In this document: one piece after another, positions 45,601-52,371 of the stretch
How positions within the stretch are numbered: the stretch's first letter is position 1
Layout: each line of letters begins with the position of its first letter
Assembly: GCA_902761665.1 (NCBI GenBank)
Contig: CACWLA010000009.1
Location: 22,273 to 86,272 of the forward strand
Length of the DNA: 64,000 bases
Origin: an uncultured Lachnospiraceae bacterium
GTDB taxonomy: Bacteria > Bacillota > Clostridia > Lachnospirales > Lachnospiraceae
Direction: 5' to 3'
Position numbers and translations under genes: made by a program
Notes under the pieces: generated by a model
What the model was told of the DNA's origin: nothing
The model's database searches: none
Seen by the model: only the letters and a program-made list of their open reading frames with translations

Positions 45601-46048
45601 TGCACAGAAACTCCTGGCTGTCATTAAGGCCCTGCGTTCGTCTGCAGGCAGCTTTGACGGCGGCTCACCGGCCAGCTTCAGGGCACCGCGCAACTTCGGC
45701 AGCAGCAGGCTTTATTATCAGATCCAGGTGAAGAGCAATTCCGACACCGTCTTCACTCTGATCATCACGGTACAGACGGAAAAGGATCCGCTTCCGGACG
45801 CCTACGCCGCGCTGCAGGCAGCACGTGCGCAGGGCGACGAAGAACGCGCGGCTGCTGCAACGGCAACGTCCGAACAGCCGACCGATCCCGATCCGACCGT
45901 ACCTACGGATCCCGATCCGACCGATCCCGGCGAATCGTCGGGCGAATCGGTTACCGATCCGGCTGATCCGACAGACCCTGCGGACCCCACCGATCCGGAA
46001 GAAACGACGGTGGGATCCGGAGAGGAATCAACGGAAGACCAAAATTGA
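39686..46048 (+). CDS. Giant secreted repeat protein of the secretion locus
   Basis: This 2120-residue protein has a signal peptide (about residues 18-45, LLVLAMLFQLLPDSAVKA) and no later membrane helix or LPxTG motif. Residues 60-1480 contain six or seven beta-sandwich segments that resemble PLAT/LH2 domains: F..G..V.F, then a hydrophobic strand ending in W.(I/V)..I.V (for example GVREFTDVSIKVEGNDEWQV and IWQILDMTLVIRSS). Three repeats of about 182 residues follow (about 1500-2055). The end is a D/P/T-rich tail with TDPDPTVPTDP. It would reach across the cell wall or bind a target surface. GGAGGAG fixes the start at 39686. Confidence 0.78.
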   Translation: MDNAEKRIRKGCFSGRGHMLRRLMSVLLVLAMLFQLLPDSAVKAEASSGGTAKELGKFSRVGNGRNMTNTYILEISSGTRNGGGAADNVLYFAVYYTTTDNVQRTAILIPTVDALTNSFEQAAGYGNRNSRIEMVRNVFNYRNQNYNERQALGSVQTDQLIFKAQGQVVSFDKIQIFGKKTQTDSTWTCQAMRIHQVNTLYGLDMAGWYSNNYFIDFAGEVVADVVMSDGSGIFRWNNTGGCKTITGLTDRSGASGMTLINKRDMESFRRMYPNMRTSIGQQHKSQETNTIVVRLDLADQAGAGLEALAGSYAAGSNSKVSSLKFCESAVIRVRYTDTYGVIRELSLPFMINALGQVVEALGDVPIAGFAQQGDSIAIPLMLPDFVNLNYIGLILGESEAREASQIILTDPSNAIRNDRIKRSESDDINYSCFAVYRDVRTTVSMDANGATLQYSFDPGPKNPVQYSSSTSINGINIPTKSLKYITLQDYNPNIVLGPVDRLDRYLVTVYTDDVVNAGTAADIKMQFHYLSLKDKELVSDTYTIKDYVQQFYGEWAGNISEFAYKYGFSQGSSVQFMIPLQGVREFTDVSIKVEGNDEWQVGGITIAYVTSYEGRTAVWEEVASKEVDTANPTQPKYASHLRYRRKVETEATCFTLGNIPGPKKPVPGDPGWEAGTLIQDDGEWTIINGEGGDVIKKEDVDWSQLNHYMTFADTQQNLGFTKARAVYTVTVKVAGEKAATGADHNPIDDDCGSANLFYFQLIFENGASGVTLANQQIVGDAFRTGTEVSFKISTSQDYGDLSSILVIPDDQDGNSNIYDKLKIDYILVSKESDAALTPSWAARGTADDGLGWVGIEYRDPGEVGTKKGSEGRTLSEIATTYQITESGYAAKLMVGITTSTYGQTTRYDYQGNSETVIDPQFTGGVSLSFSYFNREGRFRSSEGIDIIKLMNEYTGRPGSRVRTYQDGDSAVTEEVDFYVSDPNYQFRAGKTDYFFLTVDDIWQILDMTLVIRSSVVTKWNISNVSVSLVRSSGKRFINANGEYDYGYKKGEEPKLVAVWDRAEDQILSKDVQTYRTLQENSIAELNISFKENEVPLDSSTTAWASVVPKEPNSKNDILNLYLYPETGEAIAPTDEYSLTSAIRYTDITNKLPMQSSTGEMAVGKDANGETIFYATGINARNMDSLDGVDVLASARRTLSVPIRYGILQRVRSGVLIETYLLSGHPNAALGGTLHAKDRTDSANVQRVFLQMPLTQSVQKLTTNDRDLAVALYFRPSYPGSQELRSKYVYLTEQGYNQLRAGQLVELHFDVGEIEEITGINLIKIGNPEIEIEHLYAADQQPDRTILYELHSQKGAVPSRTPVIASENGYVTLFTILLRTAENEDTAMSGTDSPIRMTVGYYDEYGASRTKVYDDIRPYVQDGGETFKAGETDVVRMLIPGMAELRWVQLEPWDDDPDNLASWKLGSLAVTVGADGREITRTVDTKVIEDTPIKVFLSDIILVGNINVLTPQPDGQDPSSASAGTVITGESKPVVIESGQQVDIAVRLSGSSEGIGADVFAIDSVTGELGPALLDPVVDFDPVKLARIRSQVEASYKSETAGKEEKEAAKKVLDQLDSMSNAAGRLKVGSDKKSVLFVPPRNFSSENQKFLVYMYSEENPESSCMVEVTVHTEESSLNQAVEAWNAVRSIGEVRVIDTEGKTVSDEMMSRNEKLSTVIESGEKIEIQPLQTGSAGITTKLVAIDPDTGEEIRVSHSATHGYSASELTDMFAEAKASAASSESSNAEKTAANELMAIIEAMQNGAGSFTMDNQTKLISFTPARNYTSGRMKYRLYVESDETGDEKEVSFTVEITVRNETDRLMSAYDAWNAVRTAGTVKVLNASGSTQETITLLKGESKSLLLESGEGLSIIPRSSAYPNAVTTVTNYDPSTGATGRLNLDTTHGYTEAQLSAREAYANETLALKDVTAAETAAAQKLLAVIKALRSSAGSFDGGSPASFRAPRNFGSSRLYYQIQVKSNSDTVFTLIITVQTEKDPLPDAYAALQAARAQGDEERAAAATATSEQPTDPDPTVPTDPDPTDPGESSGESVTDPADPTDPADPTDPEETTVGSGEESTEDQN
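44186..45790 (+). repeat. Three ~182-residue repeats in the giant secreted protein
   Basis: Three related units begin near 44186, 44745 and 45300. Shared features are an ESG(Q/E) strand (VVIESGQQVDI, TVIESGEKIEI, LLLESGEGLSI), a THGY(S/T) motif in units two and three, a helix with AA.K.L..(L/I), and a PRN(F/Y) or ARNY motif before the last strand pair. WNAVR joins the units. DNA identity between them is low, so they are old. Confidence 0.7.
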
Positions 46049-46089
46049 CCGATAATTGATTGCTTATATTCCTGCGTGAGGAGAGCATA

Positions 46090-47070
46090 ATGGCGAAAAC
46101 AGTCGTTTTTGAAAGTGAAAAGCTGGAGAAGAAGCAGAAACTCATGCGTCTGCTTCTTCCCCTTGCCGTGCTGGCCGCGATCATCCTTCTGGCGGTGATC
46201 ATTGCCGTGATCATCGGAAAGAATAAGGGCAGGACGCATACGGGCGGAGAGAATACCCTCTACCCTTATTCCTGGACCGAAAAGAAGGACGGAAGCCTGG
46301 TTTTCCGCCTGCCGGATGAAAAGGCTGACGGTTACGTATGGACGATGACCAATTCGGTCGAAGAAGTGGCTGACGTGAACGCGGAAGAAAAGCCGCCGAA
46401 GGGCAAAGCAGGATTTATCGTGACGCCCAAGGCTGCAGGCCGCACGCAGATGACGCTGAAACTGACGGCCAGCGGTGAGAAAGCGCACGGCGGTGAGCTT
46501 TACGAACTGGGCGTCATTCTGGACGTTGTCAGCGAGAACGGTAAGCTGAAAGCCACGGTGTTTTCCGCAGTCGGCCGTGAACTGCCCGGCGTAAAGGCAG
46601 GCGGCGAGGATGAGGGCTGGCCTTATCAGATCACTGCTTCGGGTCCCACGGAGATCACGGTCTATCTGAAAGACAAAATGAAAGAGATCGAGGGCGGACA
46701 GGAGGAGGCAATTGCATCCTCCCTGCCTCCCGGAGCAGAAACTGATGAAATCAGCACGAATGCCTCAACTTATGTGATGAATGCCTGGGACGCCGTTTCC
46801 TCCGATAATGAGGCAGTCAGGGTGAACGGCCTGAATGGTCAGGACGGTCTGGTCACGCTGTGGCTGGATGTCCGCGGAAGAGAAGAAAGCAGCGCGGAGA
46901 TCACCCTTCGGAGTGAAACCGGCGGGGCGGAACTCATCTTTACGGTGAAGATCGCGGAAGACGGCACCTGGACCATCGACTCCCACAAACTGAACGTGTT
47001 TGAACCGGTCATTGAGACCTTCGAGGACAGCGATGAAATGGTCACCGTGACCGAAACGGGATCCCCGTGA
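46090..47070 (+). CDS. Membrane-anchored extracytoplasmic protein, T4SS-associated
   Basis: This 326-residue protein has a cytosolic N-terminus, one membrane helix (about residues 22-45, LLLPLAVLAAIILLAVIIAVII) and a soluble outer domain of about 280 residues rich in beta strands, with a short low-complexity stretch near residue 215. The topology matches VirB8-type assembly factors, but I see no VirB8 sequence motif, so that is only a positional guess. The start at 46090 follows GAGGAG; an in-frame ATG at 46060 is less likely. The coupling ATPase follows 16 bases on. Confidence 0.7.
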   Translation: MAKTVVFESEKLEKKQKLMRLLLPLAVLAAIILLAVIIAVIIGKNKGRTHTGGENTLYPYSWTEKKDGSLVFRLPDEKADGYVWTMTNSVEEVADVNAEEKPPKGKAGFIVTPKAAGRTQMTLKLTASGEKAHGGELYELGVILDVVSENGKLKATVFSAVGRELPGVKAGGEDEGWPYQITASGPTEITVYLKDKMKEIEGGQEEAIASSLPPGAETDEISTNASTYVMNAWDAVSSDNEAVRVNGLNGQDGLVTLWLDVRGREESSAEITLRSETGGAELIFTVKIAEDGTWTIDSHKLNVFEPVIETFEDSDEMVTVTETGSP

Positions 47071-47086
47071 GCGAAAGGAGAGCGCG

Positions 47087-49120
47087 ATGTTCAAGAAATT
47101 GAAAGAAGATCTTGTCGAACGGATCAAGGAAACCGACCCGAAGACGATCCTTTTGTATGTGCTCATCTTCGTTCTGTCCTCTCTTTTCCTGGGGACACTT
47201 GTCCGCTTCATCATTGAAAACGTGGGCAATTCCATCAACGGCGGGAAATGGTCCTTCCGTCCGAAGCTCCTGATCGAATGGGCGACCTGGCTGATCGGTA
47301 TTTCTCTTGTCGTTCTCATGAGCGTGATCTACGCCCTGAACGGCGGTTTCCGTTCAAGCCGGATCAGCAGCAAGATGCTGAAGGGCAAGGCGGAGAAGAG
47401 CGTGGTCGAGAGCCCGCTCGAAAACAGCCGCTTCCTGACCGACGAAGAGAGAGACAAATACTTTCCGCCTTTTACCTACGAGACCCTGCCGAAGGCCAAG
47501 AACGACGGCGTACCCGTAAGAGCGGTGCTGGACAAGAAGGGCATGCTGGTCGGCAATTTCAAGCCTGGCGTGCACGCGCTGGTCATCGGTGCTACCGGTT
47601 CCGGTAAGACGACGACCTTCATCAACCCCATGATCCAGATCATTGCGGCCACGAACTGCGGTTCCAGCATGATCATGACCGACCCGAAAGGCGAACTGTT
47701 CGATCTGCATTCCGCATATCTGAAGAGCCGCGGCTACAACGTGCTCGTCCTGGACCTGCGCGACACCTATTCCTCCAGCCGCTGGAATCCCCTGGAACCC
47801 ATCTGGGATGCCTATCAGAGCTATCTGCAGGCCGGTTCCGGCATCAAGGCTCATATGGACAGCATGTCGGATTATCCGAATCTGCAGAGGATGAACGGCG
47901 AGGCCGACGAAGGCCAGACCTGGGTGGAATGGAACGGCCGCGCCTATACTGATCTCACGCACTGCCGGGATGACATTTCCGTTGCGCAGCAGAAGATCTA
48001 CGATGAGATGTATGAGGACCTGAACGACCTGGTTGGCGGTCTTATCCCCGTCCAGAACGAGAAGGATCCCCTTTGGGAAAAGGGTGCGCGGAGCATCGTT
48101 ACGGCCGTCTGTCTGGCGATGCTGGAAGACAGCGCCGATCCCGAACTGGGCATGACAAAGGAGAAATTCAATTTCTTCAACATCAACAAGGCACTCGGCA
48201 ACAGTGAGAACAACTATCAGACCCTGAAGGATTATTTCGAAGGGCGCAGCAAGCTGTCGCAGGCCTACCAGATGTCCCGCCAGGTCATGACAGCTCCCGA
48301 GACGACTCTCGGCAGCTATATGTCCATCACTTTCGACAAGATGAACATCTTCAACGACCGCGGTCTCTGCGGCCTGACCAGCGCGACCGACATCCGCATG
48401 GACGACTTCGTGCACTACCCGACAGCGCTGTTCCTGAAGATCCCGGATGAAAAGGATACCCGCCACTTCCTGGCTTCCCTGTTCATCCTGAGCACTTATA
48501 AAGCCCTGATCAAGATCGCGACGAGCCTGCCCGGCCAGACACTGCCGCACAACGTCTACTTCATCATGGATGAGTTCGGCAACATGCCGAAGATCGACAA
48601 GTTCGGTCAGATGATCACAGTCGGCCGTTCCCGCAAGATCTGGTTCAGCATGGTGGTGCAGTCCTTCGTTCAGCTGACGAACGTATACGGCAAGGAAATC
48701 GCAGACATCGTCATCGGCAACTGCGGCGTAAAAATGTTCATCGGTTCGAACGATACCGATACCTGCAAGATGTTCTCCGAGATGTGCGGCAACATGACGG
48801 TCCGCACGAGTTCGACATCCAGCCAGCTGGGCAGCAAGGCAGGAGACATCAGCGTATCGGCCCAGACACAGGTGCGTCCGCTGATCTATCCGAGCGAACT
48901 GCAGCGCCTGAACAACCAGGAGTCGACCGGCAACAGCATCATCGTTTCCTTCAACTCCTTCCCGCTGAAGACGAAATACACGCCTTCCTACAAGTGCCCG
49001 TTCTACAAGACAGGTCCGATGGATCTGACCGAGATCCGCAGCAATACCTTCAAGGCAGACGAGATCTACTACGATCTGCGTGAACGCAATGAAAAGGTCT
49101 TAGGTACCGAAAGCGCCTGA
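47087..49120 (+). CDS. VirD4/TraG-type coupling ATPase
   Basis: This 677-residue protein has two N-terminal membrane helices (about residues 22-48 and 62-88), a Walker A GATGSGKT at 168-175, DPKGELFDL near residue 205, and Walker B YFIMDEFGN with D495 and E496, followed by the TrwB/TraG-like ITVGRSRKIWFSMVVQS. Such ATPases recognise substrates and hand them to the channel. With no relaxase in the window, its likely substrates are the soluble proteins encoded downstream. The start follows AAAGGAGAG, 16 bases after the preceding gene. Confidence 0.93.
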   Translation: MFKKLKEDLVERIKETDPKTILLYVLIFVLSSLFLGTLVRFIIENVGNSINGGKWSFRPKLLIEWATWLIGISLVVLMSVIYALNGGFRSSRISSKMLKGKAEKSVVESPLENSRFLTDEERDKYFPPFTYETLPKAKNDGVPVRAVLDKKGMLVGNFKPGVHALVIGATGSGKTTTFINPMIQIIAATNCGSSMIMTDPKGELFDLHSAYLKSRGYNVLVLDLRDTYSSSRWNPLEPIWDAYQSYLQAGSGIKAHMDSMSDYPNLQRMNGEADEGQTWVEWNGRAYTDLTHCRDDISVAQQKIYDEMYEDLNDLVGGLIPVQNEKDPLWEKGARSIVTAVCLAMLEDSADPELGMTKEKFNFFNINKALGNSENNYQTLKDYFEGRSKLSQAYQMSRQVMTAPETTLGSYMSITFDKMNIFNDRGLCGLTSATDIRMDDFVHYPTALFLKIPDEKDTRHFLASLFILSTYKALIKIATSLPGQTLPHNVYFIMDEFGNMPKIDKFGQMITVGRSRKIWFSMVVQSFVQLTNVYGKEIADIVIGNCGVKMFIGSNDTDTCKMFSEMCGNMTVRTSSTSSQLGSKAGDISVSAQTQVRPLIYPSELQRLNNQESTGNSIIVSFNSFPLKTKYTPSYKCPFYKTGPMDLTEIRSNTFKADEIYYDLRERNEKVLGTESA

Positions 49121-49133
49121 AAGGAGCAAAGGG

Positions 49134-49751
49134 ATGGCAATACTGGATAAGGAGATCAGACAGATCCTGCTCGGACGTACGAAACTGCTGCCGGACGGTC
49201 GGCTTTCTACGCTGGAAGAGGGGGATTACATGCTGCCGCGCGGCATCGTGGACGGTGCTGCAGCGGTCCGTTTCCTCGGCGTGATGAGGAAGGCGAAGGT
49301 CCTTACGAGTGACCTGCCCGACAAAAAACTCCGGGAAACGGTCGTGAAGGCCATGCAGAACATCGGGCGGGGCATCGAACTGCAGGCGGCACCGGAAGAA
49401 TGTGCCTGCCTGCTGCGCTATGTGCTCAGCCGCCCTGCCGTACTGTGTTTCTTTTATGACGACGAGCTGCCTGTGATCGCTGCCTATACCGGCCGCGGCC
49501 TGACCGGCTTCATTTCACTGCTCCGTGCATTTGCGAAGTTCAGGAAGGAACTGCCGGATACGGTAAAATACGCCGATGAGGCGGCTCCGGACCACAGGAA
49601 GGAAGAACGCGCAGAGAAAAAGCGCGCGAAACTCGAGAAAAAACAGGCAAAACTGGAGGCGAAAGCCCGCAAGCAGGCCGATAAGAAGAAACCGAAGAAT
49701 GATGGGAACGTGCAGCGGCCGGCAGAAGATGGCGCCGCGAAGGAGGAATAA
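49134..49751 (+). CDS. Unknown soluble protein with lysine-rich tail
   Basis: I do not recognise this 205-residue protein. It has no signal peptide. The first 145 residues look like a compact alpha/beta domain (DYMLPRGIVDGAAAVRFLGVM, LLRYVLSRPAVLCFFYDDE, LPVIAAYTGRG). The last 55 residues are K/R/E/A-rich and probably a long helix. It lies 13 bases after the coupling ATPase and 3 bases before the STAS gene, so it could be an adaptor between the two modules. Its start follows AAAGGAGC. Confidence 0.72.
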   Translation: MAILDKEIRQILLGRTKLLPDGRLSTLEEGDYMLPRGIVDGAAAVRFLGVMRKAKVLTSDLPDKKLRETVVKAMQNIGRGIELQAAPEECACLLRYVLSRPAVLCFFYDDELPVIAAYTGRGLTGFISLLRAFAKFRKELPDTVKYADEAAPDHRKEERAEKKRAKLEKKQAKLEAKARKQADKKKPKNDGNVQRPAEDGAAKEE

Positions 49752-49754
49752 GCC

Positions 49755-50060
49755 ATGAGTATGAAAATGAATCTGATCAAGCACGGCGCTGAAGGCGAAC
49801 TGCAGATGATCGGCTACATCGACGCCGGCAATGCGGGTGAAGTGGATAAGATCCTCGTGGATCTGACGCATCAGTTCGAAAGCCTTGTTCTGGACATGGA
49901 GAAACTGGAATACGTGTCCAGTGCCGGTCTGCGTGCCTTCCGCCATGCCTATATGGAAATGCGCCAGAAACACGGTGTCCTGGCGGCGAAAAACGTCGGC
50001 AGGTCCGTGATGGAAGTGCTGGAGATCACCGGTTTCACCCGTCTGTTCAAGTTCATTTAA
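49755..50060 (+). CDS. STAS-domain anti-sigma-factor antagonist (RsbV/SpoIIAA-like)
   Basis: This 101-residue protein is a single STAS domain. GYIDAGNAGEVDKIL near the N-terminus and LEYVSSAGLRAFRHAY near residue 55 carry the family's phosphorylatable serine. In partner switching, the kinase phosphorylates this serine, and the PP2C phosphatase removes the phosphate, freeing the antagonist to bind the kinase. Both partners are encoded next. No sigma factor gene is present, so the target may be a protein of the secretion machine. Confidence 0.92.
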   Translation: MSMKMNLIKHGAEGELQMIGYIDAGNAGEVDKILVDLTHQFESLVLDMEKLEYVSSAGLRAFRHAYMEMRQKHGVLAAKNVGRSVMEVLEITGFTRLFKFI

Positions 50061-50137
50061 CAATGTCCGGCGGGGGTTCATCCTCCGGCTGCATCTTCCG
50101 CAGGAAGAGGGCAAGCCGGAAACGGAGGAAGAATAAG

Positions 50138-50545
50138 ATGGAAAAACGGATCATTCCCGCACGGCTGGACTGTCTTGACGAGGCGACGGGATTCGTGGAA
50201 CAGATCCTGGAGCGTGCGGGCTTTTCCGATGAAAAGATCCTGCAGGTCCATCTGGCTGCGGAAGAGATCTTTGTGAATATCGCCAGCTACGCCTATCCTT
50301 CCGGTGAAGGGGAGGCGGAGCTTCGCTGTGAGCTTCTCCAGTCACCTGACCGGGTGCAGATCACTTTCATTGACAGCGGCGAACCGTTCGATCCGCTGGC
50401 AAAAGAAGATGCCGACATTTCGGAGGCAGCACTGCTCGGGCGGGAAGGCGGCCTGGGGATCCTGCTGATCAAGAAACTCATGGACAATGTCAGTTACCGT
50501 TATCAAAACGGAAAAAACGAGCTGACGATCGAAAAAAGAAAATAA
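50138..50545 (+). CDS. RsbW/SpoIIAB-like serine kinase (HATPase)
   Basis: This 135-residue protein has the GHKL ATPase motifs: N box HLAAEEIFVNIASYAYP, G1 box FIDSGEPFDPL and G2 box GREGGLGILLIKKLMD. It is the anti-sigma-factor kinase type, which phosphorylates an STAS antagonist. The start at 50138 follows GGAGGAAG; the frame is open further upstream only by chance. Its neighbours on both sides, STAS and PP2C, complete a partner-switching module. The protein it inhibits is not evident. Confidence 0.92.
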   Translation: MEKRIIPARLDCLDEATGFVEQILERAGFSDEKILQVHLAAEEIFVNIASYAYPSGEGEAELRCELLQSPDRVQITFIDSGEPFDPLAKEDADISEAALLGREGGLGILLIKKLMDNVSYRYQNGKNELTIEKRK

Positions 50546-50583
50546 AGCGCTTCAGCCTGTAAAGGATTGAGGCAGGAGATGAT

Positions 50584-52317
50584 ATGCCCGAAAAAAGTTA
50601 CCGGGAAATGAATAAAAGGGAACGCCGCCGGTATTCCCTTTCCGCGCGGACGGCCAGGTCGGTATGGATCAACAGCATCGTACTCGGCCTGGTCGCGCTT
50701 GTCATAGGCGTGGCTTTATATGCCATGGCAGTCGGCCAGCAGTACATCAAGGTGGCTTTCAGCCTGTCCCGTCAGACGTCCATATTGGTCAGACTTGCAA
50801 ATGGTGAACGTACATCCGAAATGGCCGATGAAGTCATGCGCCTTTACCGCAGCCTTTCCCCTGCGGAACGCGAAAAGCAGGGGTCACCGGAATACCGTAC
50901 ACTGTTCATGAACGTGGAAGAAAGCGATTCCTACGCGGCGCTGCGGAGTATCCTGCAGGAAACGCTGAGCGGGAACGACGTATATGATGTCTATCTGGCC
51001 ATGTATGACGAAGATAGCTGTGCCATGGTCTATATGGTAGACCCTGAAGAGAAAGACCATATGAACCCCGGCGAGTGGGAGCATGTGACAGAAAAAGGAA
51101 TGCGCAAGTTCCTGGATTGGGACGGCGAGGGAGAACTCTACGACATCGGCAGGACTGAAAAATACGGTTTGATGTGCACCGCGGGCGTTCCGCTTACGGC
51201 AGAAGACGGGCATACCTATGCCTTCCTGCTGGTGGACATATCCGCAAATAACCTTTTGGCAAGGACCAGGGCATTCGCACTGCAGATCACGGCGGCACTG
51301 ATTGCCGTGACTTCACTGATTGCCGTGATCATGGTGATCCTGATCAAAAAGTCTTTGGTCAAACCGATCAATTCCATCACGGATGCGGCGCAGAAGTACG
51401 TCATTGACAGGAAAGCCGGCGTGAAAGATACCGCCCACTTTGCCTCACTGAATATCCGTACCGGCGACGAACTGGAAAATCTCAGCCTTGTCATGGCCGA
51501 CATGGAAGAAGATCTTGCGGAAAATGAAGAGAGCCTGCGGAAGATCGAGGTGGAAAAGGAACGCATCAGCACCGAACTGAGCCTGGCAACAAGGATACAG
51601 ACCGCCATGCTGCCGAATATCTTCCCGCCCTATCCTGAGCGCACGGAATTTGAGATCTATGCGACAATGCATCCTGCCCGTGAGGTCGGCGGTGACTTCT
51701 ACGATTTCTTCCTGATCGACGACGACCATTTGTGTCTGATGATTGCTGACGTGTCCGGCAAGGGGATCCCGGCAGCCCTGTTCATGATGATCTCCCTGAC
51801 CATCCTGAAAAGCTGCGCCATGCTGGGCAGTTCTCCGGCGGAGATCCTGATGAGAGCGAACCAGGCGATCTGCTCCAACAATCCTGAGGGCATGTTCTTT
51901 ACGGCCTGGGTCGGGATCCTGGAACTTTCCACCGGTAAACTGACTACGGCCAACGCCGGTCATGAGTATCCGGCGATCAGAAAGCCTGACGGCAGTTTTG
52001 AACTCATTAAGCGGAAACACGGCTGTGCGATCGGCGGCTTTGAAGATACCGTCTATCGCCAGTATGAATTTGAACTCGAACCCGGGACAGTGCTGTTCGT
52101 CTACACGGACGGTGTACCCGAAGCCATGCAGAAAGACCGCACGATGTACGGGACGGACCGCATGCTGGAGGCGCTGAACAAAGAACCCGGCGCGTCGCCG
52201 AAGACGCTGCTGGAGAACGTCCGCAGCGACGTAGCAGCCTTTGCAGACGGTGCTGAACAGTCCGATGACATCACGATGCTGGGCATCCGCTACTTCGGAC
52301 ATGAACGGAAGGAATAA
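50584..52317 (+). CDS. Membrane PP2C (SpoIIE/RsbU-type) phosphatase with extracytoplasmic sensor and HAMP
   Basis: This 577-residue protein has a helix near residues 28-50, an extracytoplasmic sensor domain (about 55-225, dCache-like), a second helix (about 230-255), a HAMP domain (about 256-325) and a coiled coil leading to a PP2C SpoIIE domain (about 340-575). Metal-binding acids are in VGGDFYDF (from residue 368), IADVSGKG, YTDGVPEAM and DDITML. Opening an outside signal would activate dephosphorylation of the STAS protein. It ends the control module and precedes the cargo genes by 54 bases. Confidence 0.92.
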   Translation: MPEKSYREMNKRERRRYSLSARTARSVWINSIVLGLVALVIGVALYAMAVGQQYIKVAFSLSRQTSILVRLANGERTSEMADEVMRLYRSLSPAEREKQGSPEYRTLFMNVEESDSYAALRSILQETLSGNDVYDVYLAMYDEDSCAMVYMVDPEEKDHMNPGEWEHVTEKGMRKFLDWDGEGELYDIGRTEKYGLMCTAGVPLTAEDGHTYAFLLVDISANNLLARTRAFALQITAALIAVTSLIAVIMVILIKKSLVKPINSITDAAQKYVIDRKAGVKDTAHFASLNIRTGDELENLSLVMADMEEDLAENEESLRKIEVEKERISTELSLATRIQTAMLPNIFPPYPERTEFEIYATMHPAREVGGDFYDFFLIDDDHLCLMIADVSGKGIPAALFMMISLTILKSCAMLGSSPAEILMRANQAICSNNPEGMFFTAWVGILELSTGKLTTANAGHEYPAIRKPDGSFELIKRKHGCAIGGFEDTVYRQYEFELEPGTVLFVYTDGVPEAMQKDRTMYGTDRMLEALNKEPGASPKTLLENVRSDVAAFADGAEQSDDITMLGIRYFGHERKE

Positions 52318-52371
52318 CACGAAGCCTCACCTCGTCGACGGAAGACATAAAGCAGTAAAGGAAATACGACT

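Noticed and set aside
49755-52317. Partner-switching genes as a standard sigB or spoIIA operon
   Set aside because: No sigma factor gene is present; neighbours are secretion and cargo genes.
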